35,817 nucleotides of DNA from Candidatus Polarisedimenticolia bacterium (lineage in GTDB: Bacteria; Acidobacteriota; Polarisedimenticolia; Gp22-AA2; AA152): the NCBI GenBank assembly GCA_036004685.1, contig DASYRE010000008.1, positions 1 to 35,817 of the forward strand, read 5' to 3'. The notes under the pieces are model-generated. The model was not told where the DNA came from, searched no databases, and was given only the letters and a program-made list of their open reading frames with translations. This document shows, piece after piece, positions 9,074 to 16,669 of this stretch; the first letter of the stretch is position 1, and every line of letters starts with the position of its first letter. The translations under genes were made by a program, and so were the position numbers.

Positions 9074-10528
9074 ATGGGAACCTGGCAGGAAGCCATCTAT
9101 CGGCGCGCCCCGATTCCTTTGCAGAACACCCTTCTGACTCTTCACGGATGGCGGCTGCGCCGCGCCCGCTTCGGCGAGGGATACCGTCGATTAAGGCGGG
9201 AGTTCGACGCCCTGGAGGCCGCTTCGCGACCGCAGCAGAAGGCGTATCAGGAAGAACGGCTCGCCGCGTTGATACGGCATTGTTACGAGAACGTCCCCTA
9301 TTACCGTCAAGTGATGGACGAGCGGAAGCTGCGTCCCGGCGATGTCCGGTCGATCGAGGATCTCGCGAAGCTCCCCATTCTCGAAAAGGAGGACTTGCGC
9401 CGCAACTTCGAGGCGCTGGTCTCGCGCGTCGCGAACCCCCGGCGCTTGAGACGGGCTCACACCAGCGGCACGACGGGCTCGCCGCTGGAATGTTACTGGG
9501 ATGATTCGGTGGATTGCGCGACCAACGCGGCGCTCTGGTCGCACCGATCCTGGGCTGGTTTCAGCTTTGGCCGCCCCTACGCCGCCCTCCTCGGACGGAT
9601 AATCGTCCCCGACCGGCAGCACGCGCCGCCTTTCTGGCGCGCCAACCGGGCCTGGAACCAGCTGTTTCTTTCCTCCTTTCATCTCGACGAGCGCACGGTG
9701 GATTCCTACCTCGAAGCCATGCAGTCCTTCGGGACGGAGGCCCTCGACGCCTATCCATCCACCGCGTACTTGCTCGCCTGTCACCTCCGATCCCGCGGCA
9801 GGACGTTGCCGTTGAAGTGCGTCTTCACCTCGGCGGAGACCCTCCTGCCGATCCAGCGAGAGGTCATCCAGGAACGCTTCGTCTGCCCGGTCTACGATTA
9901 CCTGGGAGAGGCGGAGCGGGTTCTTTTCGCCGGAGAATGTCCGTCCGGCGAGGGGATGCATCTGTTCAGCGGATATGGAATCGCGGAGATCGCCGACGAC
10001 CGCGGCGCGCCGCGTCCTGAGGGAGAGGCGGGTCACCTGATCGTGACGGGGCTGCACAACTACGCCATGCCGCTGATTCGCTACCGGCTGGGCGATGTCA
10101 GCGCGGTGCGGGGCGAGCGTTGCGGATGCGGGCGCACGCTTCCTCTCATGGATCCCGTGACCACCAAGGCCGAGGACATCGTGGTCACGCCCGAAGGTCG
10201 GCACGTCAGCGCTTCGACGCTCACGCATCCTTTCAAGCCCATGAAGAACGTCCTGGCCTCCCAGATCGTCCAGGAGACTCTGCACTCGCTGATCATCCGC
10301 ATCGTGCGTCGCCCTGCTTACACGGACGACGACACGAGAATCCTGGTGTCGGAGTTCCGCAAGCGCGTCGGCGATACGATGAAGATCGAAGTCGTTTTCG
10401 TGGACTCCATCCCGCGGGGACCCCGGGGAAAGCTGCGATGGGTCATCTCGAAAGTCCCGCTTCGCTTCGGCGTCCAGACGAGCAAGAACCTCTTCGCCGA
10501 GTCGGACGCCGAGCAGAAAGCCGGATGA
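9074..10528 (+). CDS. PaaK/CapK-like AMP-forming adenylate ligase
   Basis: A 484-residue member of the ANL superfamily related to phenylacetate-CoA ligase PaaK and capsule protein CapK. The adenylate-binding P-loop HTSGTTGSPLECY is at about residues 131-143. Further family features are the acceptor-site region DAYPSTAYLLACHLRSRG (about 227-244), HLFSGYGIAEIADDRG and the hinge-like AEDIVVTPEGRHVSAS near 370. Relatives in polysaccharide loci are presumed to activate an organic or amino acid as an acyl adenylate for attachment to glycan, but the substrate is unknown. It lies 28 bases after the ligase-like gene and directly before a FemAB-like transferase, a plausible acceptor of the activated group. 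A GAGGA at 9058-9062 is the only visible ribosome binding site and is rather distant. Confidence 0.87.
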   Translation: MGTWQEAIYRRAPIPLQNTLLTLHGWRLRRARFGEGYRRLRREFDALEAASRPQQKAYQEERLAALIRHCYENVPYYRQVMDERKLRPGDVRSIEDLAKLPILEKEDLRRNFEALVSRVANPRRLRRAHTSGTTGSPLECYWDDSVDCATNAALWSHRSWAGFSFGRPYAALLGRIIVPDRQHAPPFWRANRAWNQLFLSSFHLDERTVDSYLEAMQSFGTEALDAYPSTAYLLACHLRSRGRTLPLKCVFTSAETLLPIQREVIQERFVCPVYDYLGEAERVLFAGECPSGEGMHLFSGYGIAEIADDRGAPRPEGEAGHLIVTGLHNYAMPLIRYRLGDVSAVRGERCGCGRTLPLMDPVTTKAEDIVVTPEGRHVSASTLTHPFKPMKNVLASQIVQETLHSLIIRIVRRPAYTDDDTRILVSEFRKRVGDTMKIEVVFVDSIPRGPRGKLRWVISKVPLRFGVQTSKNLFAESDAEQKAG

Positions 10529-10535
10529 GGCTGCC

Positions 10536-11594
10536 GTGATCGAGTTCGAGGAGGTGAAGCAGGTGTCCGCCGCGACCTGGGATCAGTGGCTCGAGGCCAC
10601 CGGTCGGGCGCGTTTCTATCATTCTTCCGGCTGGCTGAGATTTCTGGACGCCACGCAGCCGGGCCGGACCCTGCGGGCCCGCATTCTGGAGAACGGCCGT
10701 CCCATCGGTTACTTCGCCGGCAGGCTCCTCTCCAAATACGGACTGAGGATCCTGGGCAGCCCGCTGCACGGATGGACCACCCATTACATGGGCCCCGTCC
10801 TGAATGCCGACTGCGCCTTCTCCGCGGAGGCGTTTCTCGCCATGCACCGGTGGGTCTTCGGGGAGCTTGGATGCGCCCATTTCGAGCTGTTGACGCCCGA
10901 CCTGCCGCCCGGCACCGCCAAGGATCTCTCCTATGAAGATCAGGGCTTTCAGAGCTTCCTGCTCGACCTGAGGCCCGGCGAAACTGATCTGTTCGGGCGC
11001 TTCAACAAAGGGTGCAAATGGTCCATCCACAAAGCCCAGCGGGAAGGCGTGAGGGTCGAAGAGGCCCGCGATGAAGGGTTCGTGGACGATTATTACCGGC
11101 AACTCGAGGACGTCTTCGCCAAACAGCGGCTCGTCCCGACGTACGCGCGCGCGCGCGTCGAGGCGCTCTGGCGATGCGCGCCGCGGGATCGGCTCCTCTG
11201 TCTGAGAGCGTTGCGCGACGATGGGGCATGCATCGCGACGGCCATCGTCACCTATGACCGGCGGTGCGCCTACCTCTGGGGCGCTGCGAGCTGGCGCCAG
11301 GAGCAGAAACGATGTCCGAACGAGCTCCTTCAGTGGGAGGCGATGAAGCGGCTCAAACAGCTGGGCGTCCCGGCCTACGATTTCGGCGGGGGAGGAGAGT
11401 ACAAGGCCAAGTACCGGGGGACGCGCATTCACGTGCCCTGGTACTCGCGAAGCCGCTACCGGTTTCTCGCCCGGCTGCGGGACGTCTATCGGGACGCCTT
11501 CTACGGCCGGCAGCGCCTGAAGGGGTGGCTCGGCGGGCTCAAGACGGGACAGGATCGCCGGGAGATCACGGCGGGGGCGGTCGGTGGATCGTAG
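10536..11594 (+). CDS. FemAB-like GNAT-fold transferase
   Basis: A 352-residue protein of the FemAB/Acetyltransf_6 type. The central FNKGCKWSIHKAQREGVRV matches the RKAEREG-type motif of this group, and the C-terminal half has AIVTYDRRCAYLWGAAS and VPAYDFGGGGEYKAKYRGTR, the conserved end of the second GNAT fold. FemABX proteins transfer amino acids from aminoacyl-tRNA to peptidoglycan precursors; homologues in exosortase-type polysaccharide loci have unproven acceptors. Its GTG start lies 7 bases after the adenylate ligase stop, and its end overlaps the methyltransferase by 11 bases. An aminoacyl or acyl decoration of the glycan is the best contextual guess. Confidence 0.82.
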   Translation: MIEFEEVKQVSAATWDQWLEATGRARFYHSSGWLRFLDATQPGRTLRARILENGRPIGYFAGRLLSKYGLRILGSPLHGWTTHYMGPVLNADCAFSAEAFLAMHRWVFGELGCAHFELLTPDLPPGTAKDLSYEDQGFQSFLLDLRPGETDLFGRFNKGCKWSIHKAQREGVRVEEARDEGFVDDYYRQLEDVFAKQRLVPTYARARVEALWRCAPRDRLLCLRALRDDGACIATAIVTYDRRCAYLWGAASWRQEQKRCPNELLQWEAMKRLKQLGVPAYDFGGGGEYKAKYRGTRIHVPWYSRSRYRFLARLRDVYRDAFYGRQRLKGWLGGLKTGQDRREITAGAVGGS

Positions 11595-12483
11595 GAGGTC
11601 CTGCGTCGTCTGCGGAACCGCGCCGCGAGAAAGCGAGGGCGACGCGCGGGGCGATTATCATTGCCCGGCATGCGGTCTGGCGTGGAGCGGCGCGGCGCCA
11701 CCACCGGACCCCGCCGCCGAGTGGGAAAGCGACTATTACCGCGACGCGGCTATGGTGAAGCTCCACCAAGCCAGGAGATCGGCCATGGAGGCGATCGCCG
11801 CGCGTCTCTGCGCTCTCCGTCCCGAGCGGGGACGGCTCCTGGACGTCGGTTCGGGCCTCGGGTTCTTGATGGATTCCGCGGCGCGCGCCGGGTGGGAGGT
11901 GGAAGGAGTCGAAGCCTCGCCCACGGCGGCCGCATGGGCCCGAAAGTTGACCGGGGCGAAGGTGACCGAAGGCCTCATGGAGGCCGCCGACCTTCCGGCG
12001 GAGGAGTTCGACGCCGTCACCATCGTGGATACGCTGCGCCACGTTCCGGACCCGATGGCGCTGCTGCAATCGGCGCGCCGCGCGCTGCGTCCGGGGGGAT
12101 TGCTGATGGTCCGGGAAATCAACCGGAATATCCAGCAAGCGGGCGCGCGCCTCCTGGGGCGGAAAGCCCAGGCCGCCCCGGCTGGACCCCGCAAGGCTTT
12201 CGAATATGCCCAGCGATTCTCCTCAAAGAGCCTGCGGCACGCCCTGCGATTGGCGGGATACGTGGAGTGCTGGGCCGAGCCTTCGCCCCTGTTCCGCGAG
12301 AAGGGCTCCGGCGCGGGCACCGCGCTGCCGCTCCTCAAAGACGGCGTAGGATGGGCCTGCGAGGCGATCTACCGGGCCTCCGGGAAGCGTCTCGTCGTAA
12401 GTCCGAATCTCCTGGCCTTCGGCAGGACGCCGCGCCAGCGGGAGCGTGCCGCTCCGGGCGCGGCGGGAAGGAGGATCGCTTGA
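11584..12483 (+). CDS. zinc-ribbon SAM-dependent methyltransferase
   Basis: A 299-residue protein starting at a GTG inside the end of the previous gene. The N-terminus has a four-cysteine zinc-ribbon pattern (C7, C10, C27, C30), typical of sugar- and glycan-modifying methyltransferases. The class I Rossmann domain follows: motif I RLLDVGSGLGFLMDSAARAG near residue 82, an acidic end of beta 2 in GVEAS, and FDAVTIVDTLRHVPDPMALL, the post-II region. The PGGLLMVREI motif is clear near 155. It would methylate a sugar or a lipid-linked intermediate in the cytoplasm using S-adenosylmethionine; the exact acceptor cannot be read. The stop TGA overlaps the deacetylase start TTG. Confidence 0.85.
   Translation: MDRRRSCVVCGTAPRESEGDARGDYHCPACGLAWSGAAPPPDPAAEWESDYYRDAAMVKLHQARRSAMEAIAARLCALRPERGRLLDVGSGLGFLMDSAARAGWEVEGVEASPTAAAWARKLTGAKVTEGLMEAADLPAEEFDAVTIVDTLRHVPDPMALLQSARRALRPGGLLMVREINRNIQQAGARLLGRKAQAAPAGPRKAFEYAQRFSSKSLRHALRLAGYVECWAEPSPLFREKGSGAGTALPLLKDGVGWACEAIYRASGKRLVVSPNLLAFGRTPRQRERAAPGAAGRRIA
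12468..12474 (+). promoter_or_regulatory. Shine-Dalgarno sequence deciding the deacetylase TTG start
   Basis: AAGGAGG ends 5 bases before the TTG at 12480. The frame has no ATG or GTG near the conserved N-terminus, so this site fixes an unusual TTG start that overlaps the upstream TGA as TTGA. Confidence 0.75.
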
Positions 12484-13253
12484 GATTCCACGTCCTCCGA
12501 TATCACGGACTGTATCGCGATCCCGAGGAGATTCGCGGACGGCCTCCCCAGGAATACGTGTCGGTGGATGATTTCGTCCACCAGGTCCGATGGATCCGGC
12601 AGAACGGCTACGCCATGCTTACCTTGAGAGAGTGCCGCGAGCGGGCCGAGCGCGGCCGGCTCCCCGAGAAAGTCGTCTGTCTGAGCTTTGACGACGGAAA
12701 GGAAAGCAGCCTGCGCCTCGCGGTTCCCGTGCTGGCCCAGGAGGGAGGGGTCGCCACCTTCTTCATCGTCCCAGCCTGGCTCGGAAGGAAAAACATCCTG
12801 GTTCCCTCGGAGGTCAGGGACCTGGCATCCCTGGGGATGGAGGTCGGCTCGCACTCGCTGAACCATCCCTTCCTCACCGAATTGGGATCCTCGGATCTGG
12901 ATCGGGAGATCGCCGGCTCGAAGGATTTTCTCGAAGACCTCCTCGGTCGCAGCGTGGATTGCTTCTCCTATCCGTTCGGAGACGCCAACGCCAAGGTGCG
13001 CGACGCCGTCGAGAAGGCGGGTTACCAGGTCGCCTGCGGGACGCGCCGGGGCTCGAACCTCCTGCCGCCCGACTGGATCTACCTGCGATGCTGGGGAATG
13101 CACCGGCGAGTCCGCGGCGCCGATCTGCGAGGGATGCTGGATCGCGCCGGACCGTCGCTGGGTGAGACCGCCGCCGAGATGGTCAAGCGGGTCGTCGGAA
13201 TGCGACGCTACGCCCGGTGGACCGAGCGCTGGCGCCGGCGAGAGGTCGAGTGA
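12480..13253 (+). CDS. polysaccharide deacetylase (carbohydrate esterase 4 / NodB family)
   Basis: A 257-residue protein from a TTG start overlapping the methyltransferase stop. The NodB homology domain has motif 1 LSFDDG (residues 69-73, with the catalytic-base and metal Asp pair D71-D72), motif 2 HSLNHP (metal His125 and His129) and motif 3 SYPFGDAN (about 163-170). All three metal ligands expected of CE4 enzymes are present. These hydrolyse N- or O-acetyl groups on sugars. There is no signal peptide or membrane segment, so it may act on cytoplasmic lipid-linked intermediates, as proposed for several exopolysaccharide loci. Its stop is three bases before the first glycosyltransferase. Confidence 0.92.
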   Translation: MRFHVLRYHGLYRDPEEIRGRPPQEYVSVDDFVHQVRWIRQNGYAMLTLRECRERAERGRLPEKVVCLSFDDGKESSLRLAVPVLAQEGGVATFFIVPAWLGRKNILVPSEVRDLASLGMEVGSHSLNHPFLTELGSSDLDREIAGSKDFLEDLLGRSVDCFSYPFGDANAKVRDAVEKAGYQVACGTRRGSNLLPPDWIYLRCWGMHRRVRGADLRGMLDRAGPSLGETAAEMVKRVVGMRRYARWTERWRRREVE

Positions 13254-13256
13254 GCC

Positions 13257-14411
13257 ATGCCGGAAGCCCTCGGCCAATTCCTCTTCCTGTTCTCTTTGCT
13301 GCTCCTGGCTTACATCCACTTCGGCTATCCGGCGCTTCTCTGGACGCTTGGCCGAATCCGTCCCCGGCCCGTGCGGCGCGACGACATCACCCCGGTCATC
13401 GATCTCGTCATCGGGGCCTTTAACGAGGAGGCCGTCCTCGCCAAGAAGCTCGAGAATTGCCTCGAGCTCGACTATCCGCGGGACCGTCTGAACCTCATCG
13501 TGGCGTCGGACGCGTCGACGGACCGGACCCACGAGATCGCGCGGCGCTTCGAGAGCCGCGGCGTGAAGCTGGTGGTCGCTCCCCGCCGGCGGGGAAAGGC
13601 CGCCAACTTCCGCGAACTGGTGCCGTCGCTTCGCGGAGACCTCATCCTTTTCTCGGACGCGGGAAGCCTGTACCGGAGCGACACGCTTCGCAAGATCTCC
13701 AGGAACTTCGCCGATCCGGAGGTGGGGTGCGTGGGCGGACGGATACGCTACGTCAATCCCGGAGAGACCTCCGTGACCCAGGGCGAAGGTCTCTACTGGC
13801 GGTACGAGGTGTTCCTGCGAAAAGCCGAGAGCCTCATCGGATCCGCCGTGGTGCTGAGCGGGGCGGTCTACGCAATCCGTCGCGAGCTTTACCGGGCCGT
13901 CCCGGATCACCTGCCCGACGATTTCATGAGCCCCATGAACGTCCTGGATCAAGGCCGCCGCGTTATCTACGACACCGACACGGAAATCCTGGAAACGATG
14001 GCCACCTCCCCCCGGACCGAAATCGCCACGAAAACGCGGATCATCTCCCGTAATTTCACGGCCCTGCGATCCATGAAGCGGCTTCTGGATCCGCGTCGCG
14101 ATCCCCTCCTCGCGGTGCAACTCCTCTCCCACCGGCTTCTCAGGTGGTTCGTGCTGCCGATCGCTTTGATGCTCCTGCTCTCCAACCTGATGCTGATCCA
14201 TCGTCCCGTCTACGCGGCGCTCCTGGCGGGGCAGATCCTCTTTTACCTGCTGGCTCTGGCCGGATTCCTGCTGAACCGGGCGGGCAAGCGCTCGAAGGTC
14301 GCCTTCCTGCCGTTCTATTTCGTCCTGGTGAACCTCTCGGCGGCGCTGGCCCTCGGACGGCTCCTGTTGGGGCACCGGGTGAGGGGAGTGTGGGAGCCGG
14401 TCGAACGATGA
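13257..14411 (+). CDS. family 2 membrane glycosyltransferase, first of tandem pair
   Basis: A 384-residue processive-type GT2 enzyme. An N-terminal membrane helix (about 8-28) precedes the GT-A domain with DLVIGAFNEEAVLAKKLENC, IVASDASTDRTHEIARRF and FSDAGSLYRSD, where the acidic motif reads DAG rather than the common DAN or DXD. GEGLYWRYEVFLRKAE then lines the acceptor side, and TKTRIISRNFTAL stands where QxxRW normally sits. Three or four C-terminal helices anchor it in the membrane. It adds a sugar from a nucleotide-sugar donor to a lipid-linked or growing glycan. The next gene is a close paralogue, and the two overlap as ATGA. Confidence 0.9.
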   Translation: MPEALGQFLFLFSLLLLAYIHFGYPALLWTLGRIRPRPVRRDDITPVIDLVIGAFNEEAVLAKKLENCLELDYPRDRLNLIVASDASTDRTHEIARRFESRGVKLVVAPRRRGKAANFRELVPSLRGDLILFSDAGSLYRSDTLRKISRNFADPEVGCVGGRIRYVNPGETSVTQGEGLYWRYEVFLRKAESLIGSAVVLSGAVYAIRRELYRAVPDHLPDDFMSPMNVLDQGRRVIYDTDTEILETMATSPRTEIATKTRIISRNFTALRSMKRLLDPRRDPLLAVQLLSHRLLRWFVLPIALMLLLSNLMLIHRPVYAALLAGQILFYLLALAGFLLNRAGKRSKVAFLPFYFVLVNLSAALALGRLLLGHRVRGVWEPVER

Positions 14412-15574
14412 CTTCGATGGCGGAATGGCTGTTCTGGGGGTGCGCCGGGATGACGGCCTACTCCTACGCCGGCTATCCCGTTCTCCTGACATTGTGGACG
14501 AGCTTGCGGGGGGAGACGCCGGAAGATGAGGCCCCGGGGGATCGACCGCTGCCGCGGTTATCCCTCATCGTGCCCGCCTACAACGAAGAACAGGTCATCG
14601 CCCGGAAGATCCGCAACAGCCTCGAGCTCGACTATCCGGAAGCGCTCCTCGAGATCGTCGTCGTCTCCGACGGATCGAGCGACGCCACCGAATCGGTGGC
14701 GCGGGCCGCGGCAGGAGGGCGGGTGCGGCTCGTGTTCCTCGAGAATCGGCGCGGCAAGACGGCATGCCTGAACGCCGTCCTGCCCGACCTGCGCGGCGAA
14801 ATCCTGGTGTTCACCGACGCCAACGCCTATTTCCGTGCCGACGCCCTGAGGAACCTGGTACGACGCTTCCAGGATCCCAGGATCGGCTGCGTGATGGGGC
14901 AACTGGAGTACTTCCGGGAAGGCCCGCTGAACGCCTCGCTCGGAGAAGGACTCTACTGGCGGTACGAGAATTTCATCAAGGACCGCGAAAGCCGCCTCGG
15001 CTCCACGATCGTCGGAAACGGGGCCATCTACGCCATGCGCCGCGTCCTTTGCGCGCCCCTTCCGGAGCGGGTCGAAGCGGACGTGGCCAATCCGCTGCTC
15101 GCGCTGCGCGGCGGGTATCGCGTGGTCTTCGAGAGAGCCGCCCGTTGCCAGGAGCGGGCGGCGAGCACGGTCCGGGAGGAATTCTGCCGAAAGACGCGGA
15201 TCATCACGAACCAGATCACCACCTATCTGCACGGCGCGCGCTGCTTCTCGCCCCTCCCGGCGATGGCCTGGTTCCAGATCATCAGCCACAAGGTGCTTCG
15301 CTGGATGGTTCCGCTCTTCCTCACCGGGATCTTCGTCGCGTGCCTGGCGGGAGGAGGCGGACCCTTCTGGAGCTCTCTGCTCGGTCTCCAGGCGCTGTTC
15401 TATGCGATGGCCCTGGCGGGCTGGATTCTCGAGTCGCGCGGGAGAGCGCTGCCGAAGCAGATCTTCCTTCCCTATTATTTCTGTGCGGTCAACGCCGCCT
15501 CGGTGAAAGGAATCGCCGACTTCCTCCGCGGACGGCACCCCGTCGTCTGGGAGAAGGCGGCGAGCACCCGATGA
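14408..15574 (+). CDS. family 2 membrane glycosyltransferase, second of tandem pair
   Basis: The ATG at 14408 overlaps the stop of the first glycosyltransferase and gives 388 residues. The layout repeats the first copy: N-terminal helix (5-25), SLIVPAYNEEQVIARKIRNS near 50, VVSDGSSDATESVA, FTDANAYFRADALRNL with a conventional DAN motif, GEGLYWRYENFIKDRES near 178, FCRKTRIITNQITTYL and three or four C-terminal helices. Long identical nucleotide blocks in the two genes show they arose by tandem duplication. The second copy presumably adds a different sugar or linkage. The C-terminal region after the last helices ends FLRGRHPVVWEKA, also echoed in copy one. Confidence 0.9.
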   Translation: MTSMAEWLFWGCAGMTAYSYAGYPVLLTLWTSLRGETPEDEAPGDRPLPRLSLIVPAYNEEQVIARKIRNSLELDYPEALLEIVVVSDGSSDATESVARAAAGGRVRLVFLENRRGKTACLNAVLPDLRGEILVFTDANAYFRADALRNLVRRFQDPRIGCVMGQLEYFREGPLNASLGEGLYWRYENFIKDRESRLGSTIVGNGAIYAMRRVLCAPLPERVEADVANPLLALRGGYRVVFERAARCQERAASTVREEFCRKTRIITNQITTYLHGARCFSPLPAMAWFQIISHKVLRWMVPLFLTGIFVACLAGGGGPFWSSLLGLQALFYAMALAGWILESRGRALPKQIFLPYYFCAVNAASVKGIADFLRGRHPVVWEKAASTR

Positions 15575-15617
15575 GACACCCGGAGCCAAACCTCAAGGAC
15601 ATGAAGGAGAAGATCTC

Positions 15618-16577
15618 ATGAGAGTCCTGATCACGGGAGGGGCCGGCTTCATCGGCTCGCACCTGGCCGAAGCCTATCTCAGCCGCGGGGACGAGGTCTG
15701 GGTGCTCGACGATCTCTCGACCGGCGGCATCCAGAACATCGAGCATCTGAAAGGGCAACCCGGGTTCCATTACGTCGTGGAAACGGTGATGAACATCCCG
15801 GTTCTCGCGGAATGCATCGACCGCTGCGACCAGGTCCTGCACATGGCGGCGGCGGTCGGGGTCCGGCTCATCGTGGAGAGCCCGGTCAACACGATCGAAA
15901 CGAACATCAAAGGCACCGAGAACGTGTTGATGCTGGCGAACAAGAAGAAGAAAAAGGTCCTGATCGCCTCCACGTCCGAGGTCTATGGCAAGAGCACGAA
16001 GGTGCCTTTCAGCGAGGACGACGACCTGGTGCTGGGTCCGACCATCAAAGGACGGTGGAGCTACGCATGCTCCAAGGCGATCGACGAATTCCTGGCCATC
16101 GCCTACTGGAAGGAGAAGCGGCACCCGGTCGTAATCTGCCGTCTCTTCAACACGGTCGGCCCTCGTCAGACGGGACGATACGGCATGGTGATCCCGACGT
16201 TCGTGCGGCAGGCCCTCTCCGGCCAGCCGATCACGGTGTTTGGAGACGGCACCCAGTCCCGCAGCTTCACCTACGTCTCCGACGTCGTCGGCGCGATCGT
16301 CAAGCTGATGGATTCCGACAAGACGACGGGACAGGTCTTCAACATCGGCAACGGCAGGGAAATCACCATCATGGAGCTGGCCGTCCTCGTCAAGGAGCTG
16401 ACGAACAGCTCCTCGGAGATTCTTCTCATCCCCTACGATCGGGCCTACGAAGAGGGCTTCGAGGACATGCCCCGGCGGGTGCCGGATATCTCCAAGATTC
16501 GCAAGACGATCGGCTACGAGCCCACCCTGAACATCAAGGAAATCCTCAAAAAAGTCATTGAATACGAGCGTGGATAG
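15618..16577 (+). CDS. NAD-dependent nucleotide-sugar epimerase/dehydratase (extended SDR)
   Basis: A 319-residue extended short-chain dehydrogenase. The NAD-binding [10 protein letters not shown] is at residues 7-16, the catalytic Ser/Thr region IASTSEVYG near 115, and the YxxxK pair in WSYACSKAIDEF near 150. VFGDGTQSRSFTYVSDVV and VFNIGNGREITIMEL mark the sugar-nucleotide half. It resembles UDP-glucose epimerases, dTDP-glucose dehydratases and UDP-glucuronate decarboxylases; the exact reaction is not decidable by eye, although it clearly differs from the xylose-type enzyme at 23980-24942. A strong AAGGAGA (15604-15610) sits 7 bases before the ATG. It would supply a sugar donor to the preceding glycosyltransferases. 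Confidence 0.88.
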   Translation: MRVLITGGAGFIGSHLAEAYLSRGDEVWVLDDLSTGGIQNIEHLKGQPGFHYVVETVMNIPVLAECIDRCDQVLHMAAAVGVRLIVESPVNTIETNIKGTENVLMLANKKKKKVLIASTSEVYGKSTKVPFSEDDDLVLGPTIKGRWSYACSKAIDEFLAIAYWKEKRHPVVICRLFNTVGPRQTGRYGMVIPTFVRQALSGQPITVFGDGTQSRSFTYVSDVVGAIVKLMDSDKTTGQVFNIGNGREITIMELAVLVKELTNSSSEILLIPYDRAYEEGFEDMPRRVPDISKIRKTIGYEPTLNIKEILKKVIEYERG

Positions 16578-16600
16578 AGTATATTTCTTTCGATTTCGTT

Positions 16601-16606
16601 TAAAAT
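16601..16606 (+). promoter_or_regulatory. possible -10 element before the phosphoglycosyltransferase fusion
   Basis: The 92-base gap 16578-16669 begins with an A+T-rich stretch unlike its surroundings and contains TAAAAT at 16601-16606. No convincing -35 hexamer lies 16-18 bases upstream, so this is only a promoter candidate. Confidence 0.25.
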
Positions 16607-16669
16607 GAAGCACTTGTTGCAGAGAGGGGGATCCGGCCGTCCGGGAGGCGAGGGTCCGGACGGAGGTCA

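Noticed and set aside
12369-14492. A 707-residue minus-strand open frame opposite the deacetylase and glycosyltransferase
   Set aside because: It crosses several real plus-strand genes, has no ribosome binding site and shows no family motifs.
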